Shown: piece by piece, positions 1 to 14,622 of the stretch
How the letters are laid out: the number at the start of each line of letters is the position of its first letter
Numbering within the stretch: position 1 is the stretch's first letter
From: Chrysoporthe austroafricana
Taxonomy: Eukaryota > Ascomycota > Sordariomycetes > Diaporthales > Cryphonectriaceae
Direction of reading: 5' to 3'
Assembly (NCBI GenBank): GCA_001051155.2
Contig: JYIP02000007.1
Location: 1,304,342-1,368,341 of the forward strand
DNA: 64,000 nt
Made by a program: the position numbers and the translations under genes
The notes under the pieces: generated by a model
Database searches by the model: none
What the model saw: only the letters and a program-made list of their open reading frames with translations
What the model was told of the DNA's origin: nothing

Positions 1-912
1 CACGTGTTAGAGGAGTTGGAAGGGTCTTAATGACGTATCTTTAATGTCCATACCCACCCTCGGATGCGTCAACAACTACTTCAGCCGATTCCGCGCTTGT
101 CATATATCTACAACGATTGTCCTAGAAATGCCCTGGCTAATCCCACGTGCACTGCTGATGCTAAGCTGACCCACCAGTACACACTGCATCAACCCGCGGA
201 AGGCTCTGGCTTGCCATATAAGTTAGTGGCCATGGATTCATGCCTCAGCAAATCATGTTACAATGCGCGCCAGTCCAGCTTCCAAACTGGAGACCCGACA
301 GTACATGGATGTCACTGCCAAGGGCATTTTGTTCCCTGGGATGAACACCACCGTACAATTAACATCTAGCCTCTCTAATACAGTTGAATCGTCCCATCGG
401 ATGCCCTCGTTGTTCAGGGCATAGTGTCAGGAGAGGGTCCCATGTTATATGCTTCACAGCTTTTAAAGAGGGCCACAAAATTATCAAAATTGAGAGAGGG
501 TGGATGCCAGGCTTTAGCAAGGTGGGGAGAAATTATCCATAAATATCCGGAATTGAAATTCCAACAGCGTTGTAGAACGAGGACAATCGACCAACAGGAC
601 AACCTATAATGAAGTTATCGTGAAGTTGACCATGTCTCCGAACGAGTGTCGTCGAATTTGCCCCAGATGGCTGAGTCAGCATTCACCCTGGCTACTGCTG
701 CAGGGGCCTGACTAGGTATCCACCTTGCCCCTCAATTTAGTACACCGTAAAGGCGACGCGTCGACCGCGTTCTGCCACACTCTCCTCTCTGAAAGTGTTC
801 TTGTGTGGCTTTGTATACCTCTACACAGTGCCTGGTGGCTCTCGTGTCAGCTGATTCGAACCATATCAGTCCCTCAGATATCGTCGAAAACAAGTTACCG
901 CCGTCGCCCAAC
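1..912. other. Upstream intergenic region of smc5
   Basis: No convincing gene is seen. The short open frames here (up to about 100 codons) have no recognisable motif and unremarkable codon use. The last 200 bases should hold the promoter and 5' leader of smc5. The smc5 frame is open upstream to about 805 but has no ATG before 913. Confidence 0.6.
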
Positions 913-4640
<3,728 letters not shown>

Positions 4641-5560
4641 GGATGAGAGTGAGAATAATGAAGACGACGCTTAGGACGACGGGCTGGTTGAGCTATCTTA
4701 GTGCTATGGCGTTTGGGCGACCCCTTTCATTTACGCATGAGGGCGGAGAGAAAGCTTTTGATATATTTGATGATACCCAACGGATCACGGGTGTCCCCTT
4801 CCCCATCCTAAAGAGGTGAGGAGTAGCTTCTTGCTTCTAGCTGCTAAATTGTTCCGATGTTGATTCGAGATTGTGCTTCTGTATCATATTGTGCCTCAGT
4901 ATCCATAGTGATGTTGATAATATTTACAAATACACAAAACAAACTCTATTTCAAATCCAGCGGCTGTCTTCGCAGCCTACAAAAGAAGCTCGGGTGTTGT
5001 ATGAGCATACGCAATATATATGATACATAATATACGAGTATATATCGTATACGAGTATATAATCTAGCACAACCTAAACCATACGCGCGCAGGAAGGACT
5101 AATGCACCTTCTCAGCCTTCGGGCCTGGATGGCCGTATATGCACATCGCGCCTCCGCCAACAACTCCTTCATGCCGCAACGGCCAACTTGCGTATCATAA
5201 GTAGACACGAAAGTTGAGTTCGTAATCGGCGTCGTGTCTTAGATATCTCACCGTCTTGTTTGTGCATATAATACAGAACACTATTACACCCTACATCCGG
5301 CTTTATGTCCCGCACTGACGTAGCATCAACATACGCGAACGTCGGTCACGCTACAGCGGCCTTTAGCGAAAAGCCTCGCAGTAATCTTGGAATGCTGGCC
5401 CTGAAGAATTACAGTCTAAAGAGGTATAGTACATAGTATCTTCTACATTCTAATGCCCGTGGCAGGGATAACCTGCAGCACCCAGAATGAGACATCGAAT
5501 TAAGCATTCGTGTGTGAGACAAAAAATGTTCCGTACATGCCGCGGTTTCAGACGTATTGC
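4641..5560. other. 3' region of smc5, AT-rich
   Basis: No gene seen. The region is AT-rich compared with its surroundings and probably holds the smc5 polyadenylation signals. It contains alternating TA-rich stretches around 5018-5066. Confidence 0.5.
5018..5066. repeat. Imperfect AT-rich tandem/palindromic repeat
   Basis: The motif TATACGAGTATATA occurs twice, separated by TCG, in an alternating purine-pyrimidine context. It is self-complementary in part and could form a hairpin. No function can be assigned. Confidence 0.6.
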
Positions 5561-8500
5561 TTTTTACTGTACCAGGTGCTCTCGGAGGAATTTGGGCGGG
5601 AAATTGGCTCCGTCGTGAGATGATAAGTGAGGCGGTTGTTGTGCTACCTGTTGATGTCCTCGGCTGCGATGCAGGACTGGGGCGGACTTCGCCGGGGCTC
5701 TTTCATCAGGAATTCTTCCAGGTTTAGGCTGTGAACGGGGAGTGTCGCCCAAGAACGCCTCGGATGCCTCAGAGAGCGGACAGTCCAGACAGTGCGCACA
5801 CCCCGAGAGGCAACCTGCCAGAACCCCAGAGAGTCGTGGATTTCTGTGATGAGGATGAAGGTCGCCACCTCTTGGTCTGCTCAACACTCCGTTGCGAGAT
5901 CAGAGCGCATCTCTAGTTCACCATGAATACTCACCCTGTGACCATGCATCACAGCTGTCAACACCACCTCGTTCTATCAATAACTGATCATCGTCGCCCC
6001 CGAGCAGTGGCAACATTCCCCAACCCAGCAGTCAAACCACGCGGCCAGCCGACGACTTGGGTAGTGATCATCAGCACGCTCCCCTCAGATCCGGCCAGCA
6101 GCTCACAACCAATCACCTCGAGCATGGGAAATTTCCGAGCACGCAGATCGGCGTCATACGTGTGTATGGGTATACACAGTCTCTGGCCTGGCCTCCTTTC
6201 TTACATTGCGTTCCCGTCATTACACAGCTGCGAGTCTCCCGAGACATGCGAGGGGTGTAGGCCGAAAATAGAAAGTTGTATGTCACTGTATATCTCAACT
6301 GCACGTCGAAGATCTTTAGATTCCTAGCTTCCCGTTTCCGGGTGTCCATTGGATATATTGATGCTTGCAGAAGCACGTATGACTTCTACGGGATACGGCG
6401 ACGCGCTCATTGGAAACCAGACTCTCCCGATTATGCGGCTCTATTCAGCTGAGGCTATGCGTGATAGTGGCGCTCCCCAGAGATAGGCAGTCCATTTGCT
6501 GAGGAGCTGGCGCCGGACACAGCTGATGCCGAAACTGGCGGTGATCACTGGCACGGCACGTCCTCTCAGTCTGTCCCTGGGGAACGCCACCTCCATCCTG
6601 AGAACTAGTCCCGCAGGCCTCCTCAAGATCGCCTCCACGGAGGACTCGTGCCTGCGTCTCCGGGTTATGCCCAGACCTGATAGACACCGAGAGGCAAGAT
6701 TAAGGACGCGTGTACGGTGAGCGAGACGCGCAGATCGTCCACCGAGCTCACCGCACAGTGTTCCCTCCTCCCTCCAAAATCCGGACAGAGCAGCATCCGG
6801 GCGATACCCCAGAGTACGATCAGGTCCCTGATTCGGCGCACCACCCGTCCCAGTGCCGCCCGCTCTGATAGCTGGCACGGCAGCCTGCAGATTGCGAGGC
6901 CTAGGCCGCCCAGGTCAGGCAGCCTATGGGGCGTCGGCGCCGGGCCTGCCAGAGCCCAGCAGGCGACGGAGTGCATGCGTCTGCACCCCCCTACAGCCGC
7001 GTGCACCTCGCGGGTAGCTACCGTGGTAGGCCGCGCCTTGGCGGCGCGGGACGCTCGACGGCTGAGATTGTCAGAGACACCGAAGACCCCCTGATGGGCG
7101 AGGCCATTGGCCCCTGGGACCGGAGGGTTCGCACCGCCCCGGTCCGCTGCGGACGCACGGATGGGACGAGTTCGTGAGGATAGGCTTCCAGATGCACCAC
7201 GAGCGTGGGACCACCGTGGTGAACTGGTCAACCAGCAACGTACTCGAAATCTCCTGACCGGCGGTTCCTGCATCCCGTGGCGGCTGTCGCCTCCACGTTA
7301 GCGGCGAGGGCCACCATTTGACCGCTGTAGTGTGGGTTGTGTTTCGGGACTTTTTAGAAGCACACCAGCAGAGACGACCTGCGTCAAGCTTACCCGGGCG
7401 ATGTTACCATGTATCCATAGACCAGCAACGGCATGCTGTTCACCATGGCTCAATTTGTCAGCTCCTGTCGTGACTTGTACTGTATCGCAATTAGCCACGC
7501 AACGGTCGGGTCAAATGAACCCTTGCTGCAGCCACGACTCACAGCGGTGGTGATGGTGGCTGCCAGCCCCCGACACAATGCCAACCACAAATCAAGGTCT
7601 GGCACGGCATAGTCCGGGGAAGTGATTTGTCGATTCGTACCTGCAAGCCCAGCATGCAGGGAAAGCTTTCGAAAGTGACACGATGCCAGCACCTGGAACA
7701 TCCATGGATGCCTAAGGGAAGAGGGGCAGCTGAGCGTGAACGCTAACGGTGCTCTCCCACGATGCGGCTGAGGGGTCCATGAGGCGGTCAAGATCCAGTT
7801 CTAGAGAATGTAGTCCGGATTCGACGATGTGCGCTACCAGCGCACAATCTCGCCGCTCAGGATCCTGCTCCGTAAGACCGTCGATGGAACAAATCGGCCG
7901 GAGGGTCGTGGTCCCGAGCAGACTCACGTTTCCTGTACCCGTTTCCACCTCGAACGGAGTCTGTCACGAATCTCGGACTTTCCCAGCAGACAAATCCTAG
8001 TAAGCAACTTTGGTGACCAACCTGATAGGTTCGTTCCAAATGCTCCGGATTCCGGAGCGCTGGGACGGGGCTGGAGGTTGATCAGGTATCTCGACTGCTT
8101 CGCATATTGGTGGCAGGGTGAGGTGTATCCACCGGTACCGAGGCCAAGGACGGGCGGCTGTCAACGTAGGTAGCAGGCTCGCAAATGCAGGTGAGCATGC
8201 CGGTCATGGCGGAGATGTGGGCTCGATTAGGCAATGCTAGACGTCCAGATGGGGATCAACGTAAGCGGCCGAGAGCTGCAGGGGAACTGTCATCTATGAG
8301 GCGCTATTTCCACGTCTTCCACCCAGGAGGCCGTCTGCAGCGGAGAGAAGATCTGTCCCACGGATTGATGGGTGTCTCGTGTTCAGACCGCCGGCCAACA
8401 CCACCTGCAGGCTCAACATGAGGACCAAGATATGGTGCTCCGATCCGGCTCGGATTGGAAGTCCAGACGCAATAGTGTCTGTCATATAGACGCCCTCTTA

Positions 8501-11500
8501 TCATTATGCCGTCCTTGTCCGCTGGAGCGATGGCTGGGTGGTGGATCTTCGAGGCGGCTGGCTCCAGACACACAAGGCAGGGTAGCAGCAGGTTGGCCCT
8601 ACCTCCACGTACAAGGTGGCTCAGGAAACCAGGACACCGGAGACGCCTCGAGGCCCCACGGTTCATGCCGAGCCTCCTCGCGCGACGCGTCTATCTTTTC
8701 TCATAGCCGCACAGGACGCCCGGAGCGAGCGGCAGGGTTCAAGGATCCCCAAGGCTGGGGCTCTTTGAAATCTCCGGGGAGCACGGGGGGGGGGTGGCTT
8801 CGAGCAACTCGCCTCGCAGGATGAACCCTCTCACTGTGGGCAGCCGTCGTGCGAACGCCTCCTACTGGGCCGGTGAGCCAGGAGAGGCGATGCTGATCAG
8901 CGGTGATCTGTCGTCTCGGCACGCTTCCGATAGCCCTAGGCCGGGATTAACATGGGCCTTCGCAAGCTCCGAAGGCTCGGCGAGAAATTGTGCAGGCTGG
9001 TGGGAGCGTATGTACCATGCAAGCACGTCCGCACATAGTAGGAGCTCTGCCTGTGTGGCCGCGGCCTGGATGCCAGACCTGTTCAGGTGCAGGCGGAGCC
9101 GTGCGCTCGGGGAGGTCACGTCAAGTGCGTCATCGAAGCGTCTCTGTGGGGTCGTCGAACGTGTTGCGGTCTCCAAATTCTTCTCTGAGATTTGGGACGA
9201 TGCGAGGGGGAAGGGAGGGGAGGGGAGGGGGCCATTGGGAATTGTTCGACCGCCAATTGATGGACTCAGCAGGCCCTGCGAGGCCGGTGAAGGCCGGCGT
9301 GATCGTCAGTATCGCCCTTCCTCGCCCGTGCTCTGGCCTTGCTTTTCAAATTGGGCCGGGACGGCCCTTTCGGCCGACCGTTCGCTTGTTAGTCTCACTA
9401 CCATGATGAGCTATACGCCTTCACCGTGACTCGTCAGCCCTCGCGAACAGGCCTTAGCTAGTGCCAGGGATTTGTTGGCTTGCAGGTGGGACAGCCGTGC
9501 AGGCATGGTACCATACGAGCATACGGTTAGTACGGTGAGGAAGACAGCGGGCGGCAGGGGTCGTGAGGCGCACCAGCTCCTAAGGCGCAATCCCACCGTG
9601 AAGATGCCATTCTTCCAATTTCCCATTTCCAAGTTTTGCCAACTTGACGATCGCCCGAACTTGGACGGAGTCCAACATCCGGGCAGCTGGTACTACCCTG
9701 GCGCGGATAACCTTCGATTCCGGGCTAATAGTTCTTCCCTGGGTCTACGAGGCCCCAGAACCGGTGGTGCAGGAGAAGGACCTCCTGGCGGCCTTTGAAG
9801 AAAAAAAAGAAAAAAAGAAAAAGTCGCAGTGCCTGTCCCGGCTCACCGCGCTTCTCCAACTCCCTGCGGTCGATTTGTGCCGCCCGACCTAGCGCGCACT
9901 AGAAGGCAGGGAAGTCTCAACAACTACACCGACGGCCACAGTAGACACGTTATGGCCTCACAAGCGCGACAGCTGAGAGGATTCCTTGGCATGATCCCGC
10001 CGCGCAGTGAGCGATTCGCTGTCGACGCGCCGCGGTCGAGTCCTGCACAGCCAGAGCTCTTGTCGGCCGGGCTCGACCCCGTCACGACCTGTTGTCGAGG
10101 TGCTTGCTGGCGGCACGGGGGCGGCGGCGTGTGATGGTGCTGTGGTACGACATGGGCGGGCGAGAAATACGAAAAGCAGCAGCGAGCTTCGTCGCAGCCC
10201 AGGAGCATGGAGGCCCCTGCCTGTCTAGTTTAGAATTCTCGGTTTTCGGTGCTGCAATTTACGGACGAGGTGGCTGCGCTAAGTTCTCGATACTTGCGTG
10301 CAGAGGCGGAGCGCACGCCATTTGCCGGGCGCACGCCAGTAACTACTACTCGGCGAGCAGGGGCGGTGCGTCGTGGAGGTGTGCGTGCTTATGTCCGCTG
10401 CTACATCGACAGCATGCAGCAGCGGGAGGTAGGATGAATGGTCACCAGCTAGCTGCCTTGGTACTATCTAGGTGCCGTGCTGGGCCAAGTACCTTGTGTG
10501 CAGCTGCCTAGTGCTGTCCGCCTAGAAATGACCCGAAGAGCAAGCGAGGTCGAGGCACCAGGCGCCGACGGCTGTTGGCTGGGTCGAGCCCAAGAGCGAG
10601 ATAGTTATCGGCGCCTCTGGCCGGGTCGACGGAGATATGGAGCTTGCCAGGCGGTCGATACTGAGGCCCCGCAGTGCCGAGCAGGCCCAGGAATCAAGCC
10701 TCACCAATGAAGCACAGATCGGTGAGCGTCTGCCATGTGTCGATCCCGGCCGGACAGTCCCACCTGCACCTGCGATGTTCGGTGCCACTGGGCAGTGTGT
10801 GGTGGATGCCCTCGCCTAAGCGACGTGTGGGATCCTCGGGCGCCGCTGGGCATTGTGATAGATGACGGACGGCCTGCGAAGACTCGCCCTGAGCGTGACA
10901 GAGGTCAGCAGCACAGGTATAAGGCGATTGCGGGATGCTTCGTACCGTGTCACGCGTGTGCCCAGTACAGCCCCCGGAGCCCGTCGAGGGCGAGAGATCG
11001 ACAGATCGAAATCGACGAGTACCATACTTAGCAGCTCTGGCCGCGAGTCGGCAGAGGCCCACACCGCGCTGGGCCCAGAGACCAGGCGCGGTCCGCGAAA
11101 TACAGGCTCCACTCCGGGCGCCAGGGTACGAGTATTTGACCGCAGCCCTGGGACCACAGTACACGTAAGTACCGCAGTACTATTAAAGATCTTCTCATGG
11201 GTTGACGTGTTGTGGGCAGCTGAGGCATGAACGAGCGGCCGGACGAAGGCGCAAGCTCGAGGAACAGGCCGCGGCACGGCGGCGTGGGTGGTGCGTGGTG
11301 CGTGGTGCGTGGTGCCTCGCGCGAAACAAAGTGCCGTTCCTTTTTCGGCGCTCAATCTTGGAAGCCCCGGCAGAGGCACGGGCCAGGTAGGGCAGCATCC
11401 CGCTGGAGCCTTGCCGGGTCCGAGGACATTACTGTGTACCAAGTAGATGCCCTCGTACGACCCGATGAGATGGCCTCTGCCCTGCGGATGGCACGAGTCG

Positions 11501-12050
11501 TGCATGGGGGGGGGAGCAGTCCTCAGTACTAGCACCCTCAGCGGCAGCAGGCCGCTGGTGTCAACACCAGGGGCGGCTTGTAGCTGAGCCTCTGCTGTAG
11601 ATATACTATGGTATGCTCTCTACCGTCGCGGGCCCTATACCATACGCACCGAAATAATACTATCCATGGCGTGTATCAGACATAGTTAGCACATGGTGGT
11701 TAATAATAAGTAGCCTGCGGTGGGATCAGGAGAGCGAAGGAACCATCTGATCTGATCGTCGCAGATCCTATTATTATCCCGGGAACGCATCTGGCTGCAC
11801 CTCGCATGCCTGCAGGGGATTACGAGGAAAATGTGAGCTGGATCGGCAGGATGGGTTGCAGCGTTGAAGAGATACCCTTTTCGACACGGCATCCCCGGCC
11901 GCGAGTGACGTACCCCCCCTGACCACCTGGCGATAACCGTTTCCCTCCCGCAACGGCCAAGTTCCTCGAGCCGGGCACGCAGGCAGCCGGCACGCCTGCC
12001 TGCTGTCCACGTCCAGCGCCCGCTCACCACCTGACGCTACCATCCTGTGT
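5561..12050. other. Long gene-poor GC-rich spacer
   Basis: No supportable gene. Many overlapping open frames of 60-240 codons exist on both strands, but this is expected in GC-rich DNA with few stops. None shows a domain, a consistent frame that can be spliced, or fungal-like residue composition; they are rich in Arg, Pro and Ser, as random GC-rich translation would be. CpG, TpG and CpA look unremarkable by eye, so there is no obvious RIP decay. Small features are an A-rich run at 9798-9823 and a GTGGTGC repeat near 11285-11315. Confidence 0.5.
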
Positions 12051-14622
12051 AGAGAGGCACCACAGGACCTCGCTGCATGGCACGCACCGCAGTACGGGTC
12101 GTCGCGTCGCTGGTTAGATCACCCACATGGTCCTGGTCATCAAATCCACACGAGACCCGGTGGCTGCCCTGTGGAGACCTGGCAGTAGAGACTGGGCCTG
12201 CTGGGCCACCAAGGCCACGCAATGGACGGGAAACCAGAGATGCGGTACCTGCAGCTTGTACGGGAGCCTCACCAGAACCCCAGGTACCCCAGCCGATGCC
12301 AGACGCATGCACTTCGACGCTCAACTTCGTGTGCCGGTGGCTCCAGCTCCACCCTGTCTCCCTGCCACCCCTGTCGCGGCCCCCTGTCTTCATCTCTCTC
12401 TTGTCTGGACTCTTGCTCCTCCACCCTGCCCGCGAGCTTGCTGCCTCTGCCGTGATCTCCTCAGCTTCATTTTTTTTTTTTGTGGTGTCTTGAACCAGTG
12501 CCTTCCCTCTGTCGGTGGTCTGTCGGTGGATGCGAAGGAGCTGTGCAGACTGCTGTACCTACTCTCTCTCTCTCCCCCCCCTCCCCTCCTGGCTTCTTTC
12601 TCGAGGCGTGCATCTCTCCTGCAGCGCTGGGCTTGTTTGGTTTTTGGAGGTCTTGTCTTCTGAGCTTTTCTTAGCCTGGCTCTGGCTGTGTGTGGACTGG
12701 GTTTGGCTCCAACAAGTAGTTCTGCCATTGCGCCCACACCCAGGAAACCAAGCCCCCAATTTAGCCGACGTTGGCTCCAAACTCAACCAGCTACCCTGTC
12801 TGCGCCGACCAGACCAACCCTTTCCAGCATTCTTTATCTTTGTCCCTTGCCATCTCGTTCCTTCGTCGACCTCTCTGACCCAGATTTGCAACACGGTGTT
12901 TTTGTTCGACGAGACATCCACCCGCACCGCACCTGCTACACACTAGACCTGCCTGCTGCTGCCCTCTCCAGCAGTCGACAGCGTTGCGGCCCCCAAACCC
13001 CATCGTCGCCCAGGCCTCCCTTCATTCCAGCGGCTGGAAGCAGGAGCCGACACCGACATCGTCGCTGTACCTTGGGAGTAGCAGCCCACCAGCACCACCA
13101 CACACACACACATATACGCACTTGGGTCCGGACGTCGTCACGCACACCCAGACACCGCCTGTGAGGAGCTTCAGCAGCTCATACAGCCGCCGGTCTTCTC
13201 TGTACGAGTATCGAGTACCATCGCGGGCGCTGCACTCGCGTATGCAGTCACACGCGCCCATAATCCTGAGATTCCTCTCACCAGTATTCAGTATCATCCA
13301 GCATCAGCCGTCAATCAGCCTCAGCCTCTTTTTCAACGTCGCTCGTTAATTTGGCTACCTCTGGCAGGCAGGGTTCAGTCCTGTTTGCGGCCACTGCCCC
13401 AGCCTGAGTCCACCAGCAGGGTGTTTCTTGTCTACATCATTAATCCCAACATCAGATCCATCTTATCCCAAACAAAAAAGAAAAAAAAAAGAGACCAGCC
13501 ACAGGCCAGCTTCTAGGTCAGTAAAATTTGCAGCTACAGCACGCTACAGCACGCTACAGCACGTCCTGGCCCTCTGCAGGGCCTCCCCAGCCCTGGGCAC
13601 TACCCCCACCGGCCTATCAGCACCCATGCGCTACCCGCTCGGGTTCGGATGCGACTTGGTCAGGGCAGAACCCAAATCTTGCCAGCACCGGCCATCCCAG
13701 TCAAGCCCCTTCGAGCCTGAGCCTGTCCACCGGCACCCCCCGGCCGCCCCCCCCAGAGGCCTTGTTTGGGTCCTGGGTTTCTGAGCGTACCGCAATCCCA
13801 CCCTGATCCTGATCTCGAATTCAATCTGGTCCTCAACCTCACTCCTTACCTTTCTGTCCTACTCGACCTCCATCCTCCTCTCCCATCACCGCGAGCTCCG
13901 ACAGCAGGACCATCGACGCGACCGCAATTGCTGACCTCTTTCCCCCAGGCGCTGTATCCGGCTCGTCGCTCGTTACCACCCTTCCGCATCCGTCACCCAG
14001 TGCGACCCAGCCTTCTGCTCTGGTGCACGGTCGCTGCCCTAGAGTGCTACGGCCCCGTCCTATTTACGCCACGACCTCCTCATAGTCGGTTCGCACCGTA
14101 CTCCCATTCCCAATTCTTGCCTGCCTGCACCTGCATCACCTACATCGCGTGTCGAATGGGACCCGCATCCTCCGAGACAGCCTCCTCTCCGTCCTCGCCT
14201 GCTGCCCAGCCCTAGTGCTCGTTCCCGACCAGCGCCGGAATTTCGGGGGCCCTACACTGATTGGCCCGAAGAAGAGGGACAAATAGAGGAGGCACCCAAA
14301 CAAGGCACAACGCAGAGGTGCATACCAGGGGAGTCAGGCCAGTCAGAACCTCAGGACGCCTCAGGAAAACCAGAAACTGGCAGAGCCGATCTTTCAGTAG
14401 GGCAGAGCGTCACAACAAGGAATTGATCAGCCACAGCAAGGGAGTCGCGCAGGCACTCGAGCTGAGCCGTGGCACCGGGCCACATCCGTAGTGGCCGACC
14501 CACCGACGTTGCTAATCGCGAGAGCTGCATACCTGCCTGCAGTGGTCCAGGTTGCTCGTTCTCCTGCACAACCGCCGTCTCGACATTCGGCCGCCCGCGT
14601 GGCTGTCCACTAGGGTCCCATC
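12051..14622 (+). promoter_or_regulatory. Pyrimidine-rich lead-in to the PanE-like gene
   Basis: About 2.5 kb in which the + strand is dominated by C and T, with runs of T (12469-12481), CT tracts (12560-12600) and a CA repeat (13095-13112). CT-rich tracts are typical of fungal core promoters and transcription start regions. The length suggests a long promoter plus a long 5' leader for the gene starting at 14623. Open frames inside it are Pro/Ser/Thr-rich by composition and are not called. A triplicated 10-mer, CTACAGCACG, lies at about 13534-13565. Confidence 0.45.
13095..13112. repeat. (CA)n microsatellite
   Basis: A run of about eight CA dinucleotides is visible in the lead-in of the PanE-like gene. 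Confidence 0.8.

Noticed and set aside
6665..7273. 202-codon open frame on the - strand
   Set aside because: Random-looking composition, no homologous motif and no partner exons.
10816..11535. 239-codon open frame on the - strand
   Set aside because: Rich in Arg, Pro, Ala and His with no domain, overlapped by open frames in other phases on both strands; expected in GC-rich non-coding DNA.
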